From Planctomycetota bacterium (lineage in GTDB: Bacteria > Planctomycetota > Planctomycetia > Planctomycetales > Planctomycetaceae), in the NCBI GenBank assembly GCA_024278285.1, contig JAJRTM010000823.1, positions 1-9,453 on the forward strand: a stretch of DNA of 9,453 nt. Direction: 5' to 3'. The position numbers and the translations under genes are program-made. The stretch's first letter is position 1, and the number at the start of each line of letters is the position of its first letter. Under the pieces are notes generated by a model. The model was not told the origin of the DNA, searched no databases, and saw only the letters and a list, made by a program, of their open reading frames with translations. Shown here in pieces: positions 1-6,892 of the stretch.

Positions 1-979
1 ATTGTAGGAATTCGATGTGATGCCACCCAGCGGCTGCGGCGAGGTCGGTTTTATTGAAAACGAGCAAGGCGTCAGGAAAGCTTTCCATTAGTTTTTGATT
101 CTCACGTCCCGGCGGAACACTGCGGTCCAGCAGCAGAATTTGCAGGTCTGCTTTTTGCATTGCTGCGATGGCGTGTTCAATTCCGATCGTTTCCAGGTCA
201 TTCTGTGTCTCCCGTTGACCAGCGGTATCACTAATAAGAACCAGCCAACCTTCCAGTGCAGTTTCGCCGGAAACAACATCGCGAGTTGTCCCTGGTTGAT
301 CAACGACAATTGCACGTTCAAACCCTAACAAGGCGTTAATCAACGAAGACTTTCCAACATTGGCAAGGCCACCAATCACAATGTTCCAAGGGGATGTCAG
401 ATGCTTACCAAAGTTGGCCCAGTGCTGCATTTGTTGAATTGTTTCCCGATGATTTTCCTTTGCCTGTTCGTCCAATGCCGACCAATAACCGGCCTCCAGA
501 CATTTCTCAAGTTCTTTCCAGACGCAAATACCAATTTTTTGTTGCTGTAAAATTAATGTAGCCGTCTGAAAGGTTCTTGCCCGCGAGATCGCCTGCTGGT
601 AATCGGCTTCCCATAGATCAAATACTTCTTCCAGATAATCAAACGCATTGAGGATCGAGACACCAAAGTTTTCAAGATCAGAAAGAATTCGCGAGATCGC
701 CGCTTCACCGCCGTGGCAATGAATTTCGAATTCGTCATCGTTTGTTCTGCATACAACCAGTTCTTCTTCGCCCCAATTTCCGAAAAGAATTTTCCCCGTT
801 GTTTGCAGATGAACAGGTTTTTGATTGCGAGCCAGAAAAAAGGAGCAGGGGGATTTATCTGCGAACATAGAAAGCTGTTCAAGGCAGCCACGCACTGCAA
901 TCGTCGCAACCGCCCCACGACCACGAGGCGTCATCAGGCAGGCAACGATTGTTTGATTATCGATGTCAGGAAAAGTCAT
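1..979 (-). CDS. MnmE/TrmE-family GTPase, divergent (3' end outside window)
   Basis: 326 codons are visible; the C-terminus lies beyond base 1. The N-terminus (TIVACLMTPRGRGAVATIAVRG) resembles the folate-binding domain of the tRNA-modification GTPase MnmE, with HCHGG near residue 98. A helical segment follows, then a G domain: P-loop GLANVGKSS at about 203-211, GTTRD switch-1 motif near 230, DTAGQRE at 251-257 followed by the MnmE-like ETIGIEHA, and NKTD at 309-312. In the family, MnmE with MnmG modifies the wobble uridine of some tRNAs in the cytoplasm. Here the family's usual PGEFT-RRAFLNGK stretch between folate and helical domains is not recognisable, and G3 ends in Gln instead of the common Leu. 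It may therefore be a planctomycete paralogue and not the housekeeping enzyme. The ATG at 979 is the only good start that keeps the MnmE N-terminus; only a weak AAGAG precedes it. It begins 44 bp after the sulfatase stop, so co-transcription is likely. Whether the C-terminal Cys motif exists cannot be seen. Confidence 0.85.
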   Translation of the reverse strand, partial: MTFPDIDNQTIVACLMTPRGRGAVATIAVRGCLEQLSMFADKSPCSFFLARNQKPVHLQTTGKILFGNWGEEELVVCRTNDDEFEIHCHGGEAAISRILSDLENFGVSILNAFDYLEEVFDLWEADYQQAISRARTFQTATLILQQQKIGICVWKELEKCLEAGYWSALDEQAKENHRETIQQMQHWANFGKHLTSPWNIVIGGLANVGKSSLINALLGFERAIVVDQPGTTRDVVSGETALEGWLVLISDTAGQRETQNDLETIGIEHAIAAMQKADLQILLLDRSVPPGRENQKLMESFPDALLVFNKTDLAAAAGWHHIEFLQ

Positions 980-1023
980 ACTCTTGGCGGTTCGTGGTAG
1001 AGAGATGTAAAGGAGATTGGGAA

Positions 1024-2460
1024 TTACTTTTGCAGTGGGTCTTGATGCTCGCGTAACCAATTTGTCAGTTGATGATCCAGGGCTTGCTTGGTCAAGGCGT
1101 GTTCTGGTTTCTGGGAAAGATTGTTTAACTCGTAAGGATCATTTTTCAGGTCGAACAATTGCGTTTTTTTCGCTTCGGGGTATTGAATTAGTTTCCAGCG
1201 ATCTGTTCGAATCATTCGTTGAGCGTGCCTGTAGTAACCGACAATGAAGGGGTAAATTTCATTCGTTTGATTCTGTAGTATCGGTAACAAGCTACGGCTT
1301 TGTAATGATTTTGGTTTGGCGGTATTGGCAAAATCACAAAACGTGGGAAACAGGTCACGCAAATAACATTGAGCGTTGGAAATCTTCCCTTCAGGAATTC
1401 CGGAACCGCGAAAAATGAGCGGGACATTGATCGTATGCTCATACATATTCTGTTTGCCCATCAATCCGTGGCTGCCCAACGCCAGGCCGTGATCGCTGGC
1501 GTAAACAACAATCGTGTTATTGGTTTGTCCGGTTTTATCGAGCACGTCAAGTATTTTTCCAATTTGTTCGTCCATGTGTGAAATAACGGCGTAGTATGTT
1601 GCCAACTCTTTTTTGATATCATCTTTCGTGCGAGGCCAGGGAAGTAGCTTTTCATCCCGTCCATTGAAATTGCCATGATCGAAAGGATGTCTCGGCAAAA
1701 AGTTTTCAGGTACTTTCATCTTCCGCCAATCGTAAACGTTATTCCATTTAGGCGGCATGAGTAACGGATCGTGCGGTGCAGTGAAATTGACGTAAAGGAA
1801 GAAAGGTTTGTCCGATTTTCGTTTCAACAGTTCAATCGCAGATTCTGCAAATACCTGACTAATATTCGGTGTGAGACCAACCCCACGTTCAGGCATCAGT
1901 TTTCGGTCATCGGTTTGAAACATCCAACCGACATAGCCGGTGACGATTCTACCTTTGCTGTCGAATTGCGGTTCTTTAGGACGCCTGCCAGAGGCAAATA
2001 AGCCGAGTGATTCAGTGAAACCACGCGACATGGGACGCCCCGCCATGTGCCATTTCCCGACCCAGTAACTTTGATAACCCGCTTTATTCAGGACCGCAGG
2101 GAGTGTCGGCAAACTCAGATCTGCATCTCGATTGGACAAAAAAACTTTGTTCCTGAAGCCAGTGCAGCCGGTCAAAATTTCTGTTCTGCTGGGAAAGCAG
2201 AGCGGATACGCACAGGTTGCCCGAGTAAAACTGGTCCCTTGCTTAACCAGCCGATCAAGATTTGGTGTTTGGATGACCGGATTTCCAAGGGCGCCAATTG
2301 TGTCGGGGCGTTGATCATCTGAAAATAGAAACAGGATATTCGGCTGGGCAACTTTTTCAGCCTGAACCGACTGGGCCCAAAAAACAGAAGCAACGAACGC
2401 CAATAGAAATAAGGCTGGTAAAGCCGAAGCTGTATTTATAGCATCTTTGAACTGAAGCAC
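1024..2460 (-). CDS. secreted sulfatase (S1 / arylsulfatase family)
   Basis: 478 residues. A signal peptide spans about 1-34 (hydrophobic LPALFLLAFVASVFWA, likely cut after VQA). The alkaline-phosphatase-fold sulfatase core follows: metal-binding SDDQ at 47-50; CFPSR at 88-92, the C-x-P-S-R signature whose Cys88 is converted to formylglycine by a maturase; Arg92; VGKWH with Lys136 and His138; APHDP with His230; SDHG with Asp323 and His324; and KQNMYEH beginning at Lys336. All expected catalytic and metal residues are present, so it should hydrolyse sulfate esters outside the cytoplasm. The sulfated substrate cannot be read from the sequence. Planctomycetes use many such enzymes on algal polysaccharides. 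The start is GTG: the next Met is residue 139 and a stop lies 12 codons upstream. GGGAAGAA sits 10 bases before it. The start codon falls inside a 16-bp sequence repeated at 2997-3012, so the present upstream region may be acquired. The MnmE-like gene follows after 44 bp. Confidence 0.95.
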   Translation of the reverse strand: MLQFKDAINTASALPALFLLAFVASVFWAQSVQAEKVAQPNILFLFSDDQRPDTIGALGNPVIQTPNLDRLVKQGTSFTRATCAYPLCFPSRTEILTGCTGFRNKVFLSNRDADLSLPTLPAVLNKAGYQSYWVGKWHMAGRPMSRGFTESLGLFASGRRPKEPQFDSKGRIVTGYVGWMFQTDDRKLMPERGVGLTPNISQVFAESAIELLKRKSDKPFFLYVNFTAPHDPLLMPPKWNNVYDWRKMKVPENFLPRHPFDHGNFNGRDEKLLPWPRTKDDIKKELATYYAVISHMDEQIGKILDVLDKTGQTNNTIVVYASDHGLALGSHGLMGKQNMYEHTINVPLIFRGSGIPEGKISNAQCYLRDLFPTFCDFANTAKPKSLQSRSLLPILQNQTNEIYPFIVGYYRHAQRMIRTDRWKLIQYPEAKKTQLFDLKNDPYELNNLSQKPEHALTKQALDHQLTNWLREHQDPLQK

Positions 2461-2468
2461 AATCAGTT
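2453..2468. repeat. 16-bp direct repeat, copy 1 (contains sulfatase start codon)
   Basis: Identical to 2997-3012. On the minus strand it reads AACTGATTGTGCTTCA, in which GTG (2460-2458) starts the sulfatase. Confidence 0.9.
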
Positions 2469-2504
2469 GGTTCTTCCCACATTTTAGTAGCTAAAAGAAA
2501 AAAG

Positions 2505-2536
2505 AGCCACGGATTCACACGGATCAAACACAGATC
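2505..2536. repeat. ATCCGTG-type repeat, left inverted copy
   Basis: Read on the minus strand it has three units beginning ATCTGTG, ATCCGTG and ATCCGTG, spaced 11 and 10 bp, ending GTGGCT. It is the inverse of 2939-2969 with one gap and several mismatches. Confidence 0.75.
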
Positions 2537-2798
2537 AAAAAAAGGCATTCACACAACAGAATCATTTTCATGCCCGGTGAAGTTGAATATTCTCTTTTTT
2601 CTTTGCGACTTGCTGCCAATCCATTCCTTTTTTTCTATTGAAGTTTCGTCTATTTGTTTGACTAACTGGACAGCGACAGGTTTACCGGAAAAAAGCCGTC
2701 TTACGGGTTATTCACCTTGCGTAGACTCAATTTAGATGAATCTTTTTATTGATGTTACTTGAATCAATACGGTGCAAAAAAGTTTAACTCGTTACTCT

Positions 2799-2833
2799 AA
2801 AAAAAATGGTTAGGGAACAATCCGAGCAGAACC
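2799..2833 (-). terminator. possible intrinsic terminator after the thioredoxin-fusion gene
   Basis: In the minus-strand transcript, GGTT (2833-2830) can pair with AACC (2811-2808), with an inner GGA/TCC pair, followed by A and eight T (2806-2799). The stem is weak and interrupted, and it lies about 285 bases past the stop codon at 3118. Confidence 0.25.
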
Positions 2834-2938
2834 TGGCGATGTCCAGCTAAAGTTTCTCGCAAAGATAACAAGAAGAGAGGATCATTTTCAGTTCTTTTCT
2901 TCTGTCCCTGATATCGTCCTTGCCTCTTCAGGAGAATT

Positions 2939-2969
2939 GATCCGTGGAAATCCGTGTTCATCCGTGGCT
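2939..2969. repeat. ATCCGTG-type repeat, right inverted copy
   Basis: Three ATCCGTG units at an exact 10-bp period (2940, 2950, 2960), ending in GTGGCT. The last unit also forms a hairpin with the flank: TGGCTG at 2965-2970 pairs with CAGCCA at 2981-2986 across a 10-base loop. Similar ATCCGTG arrays are, from memory, common between genes in planctomycetes and other bacteria. Confidence 0.8.
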
Positions 2970-2985
2970 GTAAAATGTTTCAGCC

Positions 2986-2991
2986 ATTATA
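2986..2991 (-). promoter_or_regulatory. possible -10 box upstream of sulfatase
   Basis: On the minus strand the bases read TATAAT, a perfect sigma-70 -10 hexamer, directed at the sulfatase about 520 bases downstream. No good -35 box lies 16-18 bases upstream, so this is only a candidate. Confidence 0.2.
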
Positions 2992-2996
2992 AAGTA

Positions 2997-3012
2997 TGAA
3001 GCACAATCAGTT
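2997..3012. repeat. 16-bp direct repeat, copy 2 (orphan start codon)
   Basis: Identical to 2453-2468. On the minus strand AAGGAA (3018-3013) precedes it, and its GTG (3004-3002) opens only a five-codon frame, MLHTL, that stops at TAA 2989-2987. This is what a displaced sulfatase translation start would look like. Confidence 0.9.
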
Positions 3013-3016
3013 TTCC

Positions 3017-3046
3017 TTTCTCGATGAATTAAATGCTGTCGAGAAA
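3017..3046. other. 8-bp perfect inverted repeat (hairpin) downstream of 3118 stop
   Basis: TTTCTCGA (3017-3024) and TCGAGAAA (3039-3046) are exact inverse copies with a 14-base loop, 72 bases after the thioredoxin-fusion stop. No T tract follows on the minus strand, so it is not a standard intrinsic terminator; it could protect the 3' end of the message. Confidence 0.45.
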
Positions 3047-3117
3047 AGAGCGTAGAAGATGAAACCGGCCACTGCAAGAGAGAGCGTTTCTTTGATTCGC
3101 TCATCATGTTTTGGAAA

Positions 3118-6100
3118 CTACAAAGTTGGTTCGTCTGCTGGTTTTTCTTTCGGAGTGGCTTCTTTTCGTTCCCAGGTACCGTCAAGGATTTTTGTGATTG
3201 TTTCCTGCATCGTTTTGGCTGCGGTGGGGCTGTAGCCGACTTTGATGTTTTCAATCGTCCCCCCTGGGCTGATGATGACCGTGTGCGGGATTCCAGAAAC
3301 ACCAAATTGAGTGGCAATCGAACCATCTGCATCGAGCGCGACGGCTGGGGCAAGGTCTTCTCGTTCAAGAAACTCTCGCACTTTTTGCGACGACTCTCGC
3401 AGGTTCACAGCGACGAAGATCACTTTTTTCGCATCGAACTGCGAAGTCGCATCAATATAACCGGGCAATGCCAACACGCACGGACCGCACCAGGTGGCCC
3501 AGAAATCGAGAATGACAACTTTATCTGCATGATCAGACAATTTGAAAGTGGTGCCATCGAGCAACGGCAATTCAAAATTAGTCGCGGTTGTGCCCAGTAA
3601 TTGATGATCGGCGCCTCCTTCTGGCGGGATATCCCATTTCGGTTCCAGAGCTGCCTGCGGAACCCATTGGGCGAAGATGTCGTAAGAATTGGAGTGGATT
3701 TTCCCCAGAATCAATTCCTTAATCGAGCCGGAGGGAATCGCACATTTCCCTAAAATATTTGACTGCCCCATCAGTTTATCTGCCTTGGCAATGCTGGGGG
3801 TAAGGCTCATCGAAAACCCGTGAGCCAGTCTCAACTGAATTTCTGATGAATCCTGTTTGATATCCTTGGAAGACTTTTCAGTTTGTTTTGTAGTCTGTTT
3901 TTCAGATGAAGCTATTTCTTTCTCTTTCCCTTCTTTCTTTACAATCTCTTTTTTGAGTTTGGGAAGCCAGATAATGGATGCGACTCGGTCTCGTTCAAAA
4001 CGAAAAACTTCGAGTTTCGATTCAAAAGAAACGTACTGGTCATCAATGCCCAGTAGTCGCCCACGTAGTAAATCGCCATTGGGAGCAATAATAACGTGTG
4101 TGGAAGGATCGTCTCTGCGAAATCGGGGAATGGTAAGTGCTCGTTGACGGGATTCCTCAATAATGAATTGCTTGACCGCAGAACCTGCGACAGAGTTGAC
4201 TTCAAATTCTGAAATTCGATAGCCACGTTCAATTCCATTGCCTGATTTTTTATTTTTCCTGTTTGAGTTTCGTACCCCCAGGAACGTTGCAGAAAAGAAA
4301 AGGCCTTTCTCCTGTGCTCCGTTAATATTCAGCGGAATTGAAAAAGCATCTTCCCCGTTAACGGTAACATGAATGGCACCATCTCTGGTTAAAAGACGAA
4401 TTCTCGCTCCCGATCCCTTGCAGCGAATGATGCGATTCTTTGAACCTTGCTGCATCCCCCAGAACTGGTTCCTTTGTTGAGGAGACGTTCCTTTGGTGAC
4501 CCATAAACTTTCGCCGTTGGTGTTGATATCAATCGACGTCGCCGTTTCCGATTTATCCTGACGAGAATTAAGAACATTATCAGTATTTAAATAAATCGTC
4601 ATCCGGGCATACTGGTTTGCTCCCCAATCCAACTGAAATTGAACGTCGTCACCGGTAAGAATATCGGGATGCGCCAATGTTGATGTACTGGTCATCAAAA
4701 CTTCCTTGGGAGAATGTTTGACGGTGCCGGTCATCGTCCATTTTTTGTCGGCAAAGTCTTTTACGGAATTCCGCTGCGAAGAAGCAAATTCAATCGCCTT
4801 GATCTGATCGAAGGGAACACGTTTCGCATCAGCCATCGGGAAGGCAACTTCAATTTCCTCTTTTGACAGATGAATAATTTTGCACGGAAGGACATCATTA
4901 TTTTTCAGAAACAGCACATCCGGAAAAGCAGCGACATCGAACATCAGGTCTGGGTGACGCTTGCCCCGCACAAATTTCGCTTCCCCTTGTGAGTTCAATT
5001 CGCTGGCATTGAGCCCGCCAACAGGCTTCCATTTGATGGGAGAGGTAGACTCATTTTCAATAATTAGCTGCCCACGCAAAGTTCCCCCGACAAAGAAAAC
5101 TTTATCAGGAGTTTCTGATCGCGTTTCCTTTTTACTTGCATCACTTGAAGTTTCCGATTCATCTTTTAATCCCAAGAGTGAAGACATTGGAATCGTCCCC
5201 TTCTTTTTTGGGGTTTCTTTAACCGGAACTGTTTTATGAGAAATAGTTTTCGCCAGGATAATTTTGTGCACATCTGCCAGACTGGAGTGTATGGGGGATG
5301 TCGAATAAGTAGTTTGCACTTCGACACGAGATTCAACAATCTTGTGAAGTTCTCCAGAAACCCGCCCGCTATCTCGCCAAGTGATTTGTAACTTATTGTC
5401 GAAACTTTCGTTTTCCTGTCCCTCTCTCAGCGTGATGCTGGAAATCTTTTCGATCTGAATCGATGTTGGCGCATCGGGCGTTCCAAATTGAATCGATTTT
5501 GCGTCCGGCTCTATTTTTAACAGCTTGCCATAATGAATGGAACCATCCGTCAATTGAACGCGAGACTCTCCAGGGCGTAACGGCTGGGGGAAGTCTCCAT
5601 TCCAGAGATCAACACGCAGGTAATTGAGAGTGAGATCGTTTCCTTCGTTTTGCAGAGCAAAACCATCCGGTCCTTTCCCGGAAGGCGTTCCCTTGACCAG
5701 GCCGAGTTTTTTTCCCGAATGAGAATAAATCGCCAGCTCTCTTTTCTGTTTATCCAGAAAGAAATGCAAATGCACTTTTCGCTGCTCTTTTTTCATCGTT
5801 ACCAATTCGACAAAATCGTAACCAGAAAGGGCCACCAACGCATCTTCCCACGATTCGAGACGCAGTGAACTGTTTTTATTCTTTCCAAACATCAACGAAA
5901 AAGCGGGAAGTTTTGATGATTCCAACACGACTTCAATTTCACAGCGGTCGGGAAAATCGAACGGATGAAACAGTCCGGCATTTTTCGATGTTGAAATGCG
6001 ACCATCGCTCATTTCTCGCCAGGGGGGAAGAATTGAATTCGTCTTTTTTTGTACAGCTTGCCCACCACCAAAGCCCAGGAAAATATTATTTGCTGCCGGG

Positions 6101-6588
6101 GCTGGACTCTTTTCTTCGTAATTACTCCAGCCTTCTAGACCTTGCGGGCCAAGAAAGGCGGATGATTTGCTGTTAATGCGTCTGAGCGTACGAACTTTAT
6201 CCTGCTTCAAGGTAACATGACCATGGCGAGCCGATTCAATAACAAGCGACTTCTCATCAACAGATTGAAGTTGTCCAAAAAGGACATCGCCGTTGAGCAT
6301 GACAATACGAAATGTCCCTGCAGGCTGCTCGCTCGGCTCGGCTGCTTCATAGCGGATCGTTGATAAAACATCATGACGAATTTGCAGAGGCTCAACAAAA
6401 AACGGAGACTTCCAGACGATTTGTTTAGAATTGGCAGAAACAATCGAACCAGCCAGACTGTCGCCGTTGTTCCAGAAAAGTTTCCCTTCCCGGGCTTTCC
6501 CTGGAATATTTTCTTCCGCAGGTAATCTGTTCGAATTGATAAACAGGCTGCCAATGACAAATAGCGGAATAAATAACTTATTAACCAT
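3118..6588 (-). CDS. secreted beta-module repeat protein with C-terminal TlpA-like thioredoxin domain
   Basis: 1156 residues from the ATG at 6588. A signal peptide (MVNKLFIPLFVIGSLF..., likely cut after LPA at 24) directs it out of the cytoplasm. Small beta modules of about 45 residues with the pattern NGD-x-L-x-G-x-L...I-x-x-I occur near 34-81, 93-138, 342-388, 400-445, 557-602 and 830-875, with degenerate copies near 496-541 and 916-962. Two larger beta-rich regions that may be LamG/concanavalin-like lie at about 147-330 and 612-802. A Lys/Glu/Ser/Thr-rich linker (873-914) leads to a TlpA/AhpC-type thioredoxin domain at about 996-1136, with WCGPC at 1033-1037, the cis-Pro motif GIPHT (Pro1101), and a charged tail. 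The redox site is intact, so disulfide exchange or reduction in the periplasm is plausible; the partner is unknown. A GTG 24 codons upstream (6660) would extend the frame, but that start lies in repeat-like AGCCACAGAG sequence and would bury the signal peptide. The family is known to me only as planctomycete-type architecture. Confidence 0.9.
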   Translation of the reverse strand: MVNKLFIPLFVIGSLFINSNRLPAEENIPGKAREGKLFWNNGDSLAGSIVSANSKQIVWKSPFFVEPLQIRHDVLSTIRYEAAEPSEQPAGTFRIVMLNGDVLFGQLQSVDEKSLVIESARHGHVTLKQDKVRTLRRINSKSSAFLGPQGLEGWSNYEEKSPAPAANNIFLGFGGGQAVQKKTNSILPPWREMSDGRISTSKNAGLFHPFDFPDRCEIEVVLESSKLPAFSLMFGKNKNSSLRLESWEDALVALSGYDFVELVTMKKEQRKVHLHFFLDKQKRELAIYSHSGKKLGLVKGTPSGKGPDGFALQNEGNDLTLNYLRVDLWNGDFPQPLRPGESRVQLTDGSIHYGKLLKIEPDAKSIQFGTPDAPTSIQIEKISSITLREGQENESFDNKLQITWRDSGRVSGELHKIVESRVEVQTTYSTSPIHSSLADVHKIILAKTISHKTVPVKETPKKKGTIPMSSLLGLKDESETSSDASKKETRSETPDKVFFVGGTLRGQLIIENESTSPIKWKPVGGLNASELNSQGEAKFVRGKRHPDLMFDVAAFPDVLFLKNNDVLPCKIIHLSKEEIEVAFPMADAKRVPFDQIKAIEFASSQRNSVKDFADKKWTMTGTVKHSPKEVLMTSTSTLAHPDILTGDDVQFQLDWGANQYARMTIYLNTDNVLNSRQDKSETATSIDINTNGESLWVTKGTSPQQRNQFWGMQQGSKNRIIRCKGSGARIRLLTRDGAIHVTVNGEDAFSIPLNINGAQEKGLFFSATFLGVRNSNRKNKKSGNGIERGYRISEFEVNSVAGSAVKQFIIEESRQRALTIPRFRRDDPSTHVIIAPNGDLLRGRLLGIDDQYVSFESKLEVFRFERDRVASIIWLPKLKKEIVKKEGKEKEIASSEKQTTKQTEKSSKDIKQDSSEIQLRLAHGFSMSLTPSIAKADKLMGQSNILGKCAIPSGSIKELILGKIHSNSYDIFAQWVPQAALEPKWDIPPEGGADHQLLGTTATNFELPLLDGTTFKLSDHADKVVILDFWATWCGPCVLALPGYIDATSQFDAKKVIFVAVNLRESSQKVREFLEREDLAPAVALDADGSIATQFGVSGIPHTVIISPGGTIENIKVGYSPTAAKTMQETITKILDGTWERKEATPKEKPADEPTL

Positions 6589-6593
6589 ACGAA

Positions 6594-6598
6594 CTCTC
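6594..6598 (-). promoter_or_regulatory. ribosome binding site deciding the ATG at 6588
   Basis: GAGAG on the minus strand, five bases before the ATG. Together with the signal peptide that begins at this Met, it favours 6588 over the upstream in-frame GTG at 6660. Confidence 0.5.
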
Positions 6599-6652
6599 AC
6601 TAGAATAGATTCACTATTAATGAAATGCTGTGCAAAAGTGGCAGGATGTTTT

Positions 6653-6892
6653 TTAGCCACAGAGATCCCATCGCGGCATAGCCACTACCAAATTCACGAT
6701 TACCACCAAGACACAAAGAAGAAAGTTTTTATTGGAACTGTTCGTTTAACGGCAAGCCGAAGGCGACTGTGTAAACAGGTTTGCATGATTTGAAGGCGTC
6801 GAACCACGAATGAATGCCCAATGACGCAGTCGCCTTCGGCATGCCGTTAAACAATATTTTTCGTGTTTTTCAATCTTTCGTGGTGCTTCTTA
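6653..6892. other. spacer of decayed CCACAGAG / CACCAAG / CACCACGAA repeat motifs
   Basis: Around the 109-bp inverted repeat are fragments typical of dispersed bacterial repeat arrays: AGCCACAGAG at 6655-6664, CACCAAGACACAAAG near 6704-6718, CCACGAATGAATG within the loop, and CTTTCGTGGTG at 6875-6885, the last two facing the CACCAAG fragment in opposite orientation. I see no gene here. Confidence 0.5.
6744..6852. repeat. 109-bp inverted-repeat element with 29-bp arms
   Basis: The arms at 6744-6772 and 6824-6852 are inverse copies at 27 of 29 positions, with a 51-base centre. Each arm begins GTTTAACGGC and contains a smaller dyad, CGGC-NN-GCCG: the 2-base loop is AA on the left and AT on the right, so one of the two differences falls in that loop. 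The GCCGAAGGC dyad is also kept in both. The element lies 41 bp after the toroid-protein stop and upstream of the thioredoxin-fusion gene, so it could form a strong RNA hairpin between the two. No protein is encoded and no target duplication is evident. Confidence 0.85.

Larger units (their letters stand above)
2453..3012. mobile_element. insertion-like segment bounded by 16-bp direct repeats
   Basis: The exact 16-mer TGAAGCACAATCAGTT occurs at 2453-2468 and again at 2997-3012. The repeat unit plus one copy is 544 bp. Just inside are imperfect inverted repeats (2505-2536 and 2939-2969), and further out ACATTTTA at 2480-2487 faces TAAAATGT at 2971-2978. No open frame inside resembles a protein, so any element would be non-autonomous. 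The direct repeat has the form of a target-site duplication, although 16 bp is long for most DDE transposons. If one repeat and the segment are removed, AAGGAA falls 8 bases before the sulfatase GTG, a better ribosome binding site than the present one. The alternative is an unrelated duplication or a deletion scar. The direct repeat itself is certain; the mobile-element reading is inference. Confidence 0.45.

Noticed and set aside
2689..2706. CCGT-AAG-ACGG followed by six T on the minus strand as a terminator
   Set aside because: The stem is only 4 bp and lies more than 400 bases from the nearest upstream stop codon.
2939..2969. CRISPR repeats
   Set aside because: Units are 10 bp with no spacers; they form a short phased array and not a CRISPR array.
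2958..3368. 136-codon minus-strand frame
   Set aside because: It overlaps the thioredoxin domain in another register and ends in the repeat-rich spacer; its sequence looks like read-through of non-coding DNA.
3106..3600. 164-codon plus-strand frame
   Set aside because: It lies opposite the thioredoxin domain, whose WCGPC and cis-Pro motifs prove the minus-strand frame; the plus-strand product has no recognisable feature.
6589..6660. GTG at 6660 as the start of the thioredoxin-fusion gene
   Set aside because: It lies in dispersed-repeat sequence and puts 24 non-hydrophobic residues ahead of a good signal peptide; the ATG at 6588 has its own GAGAG.
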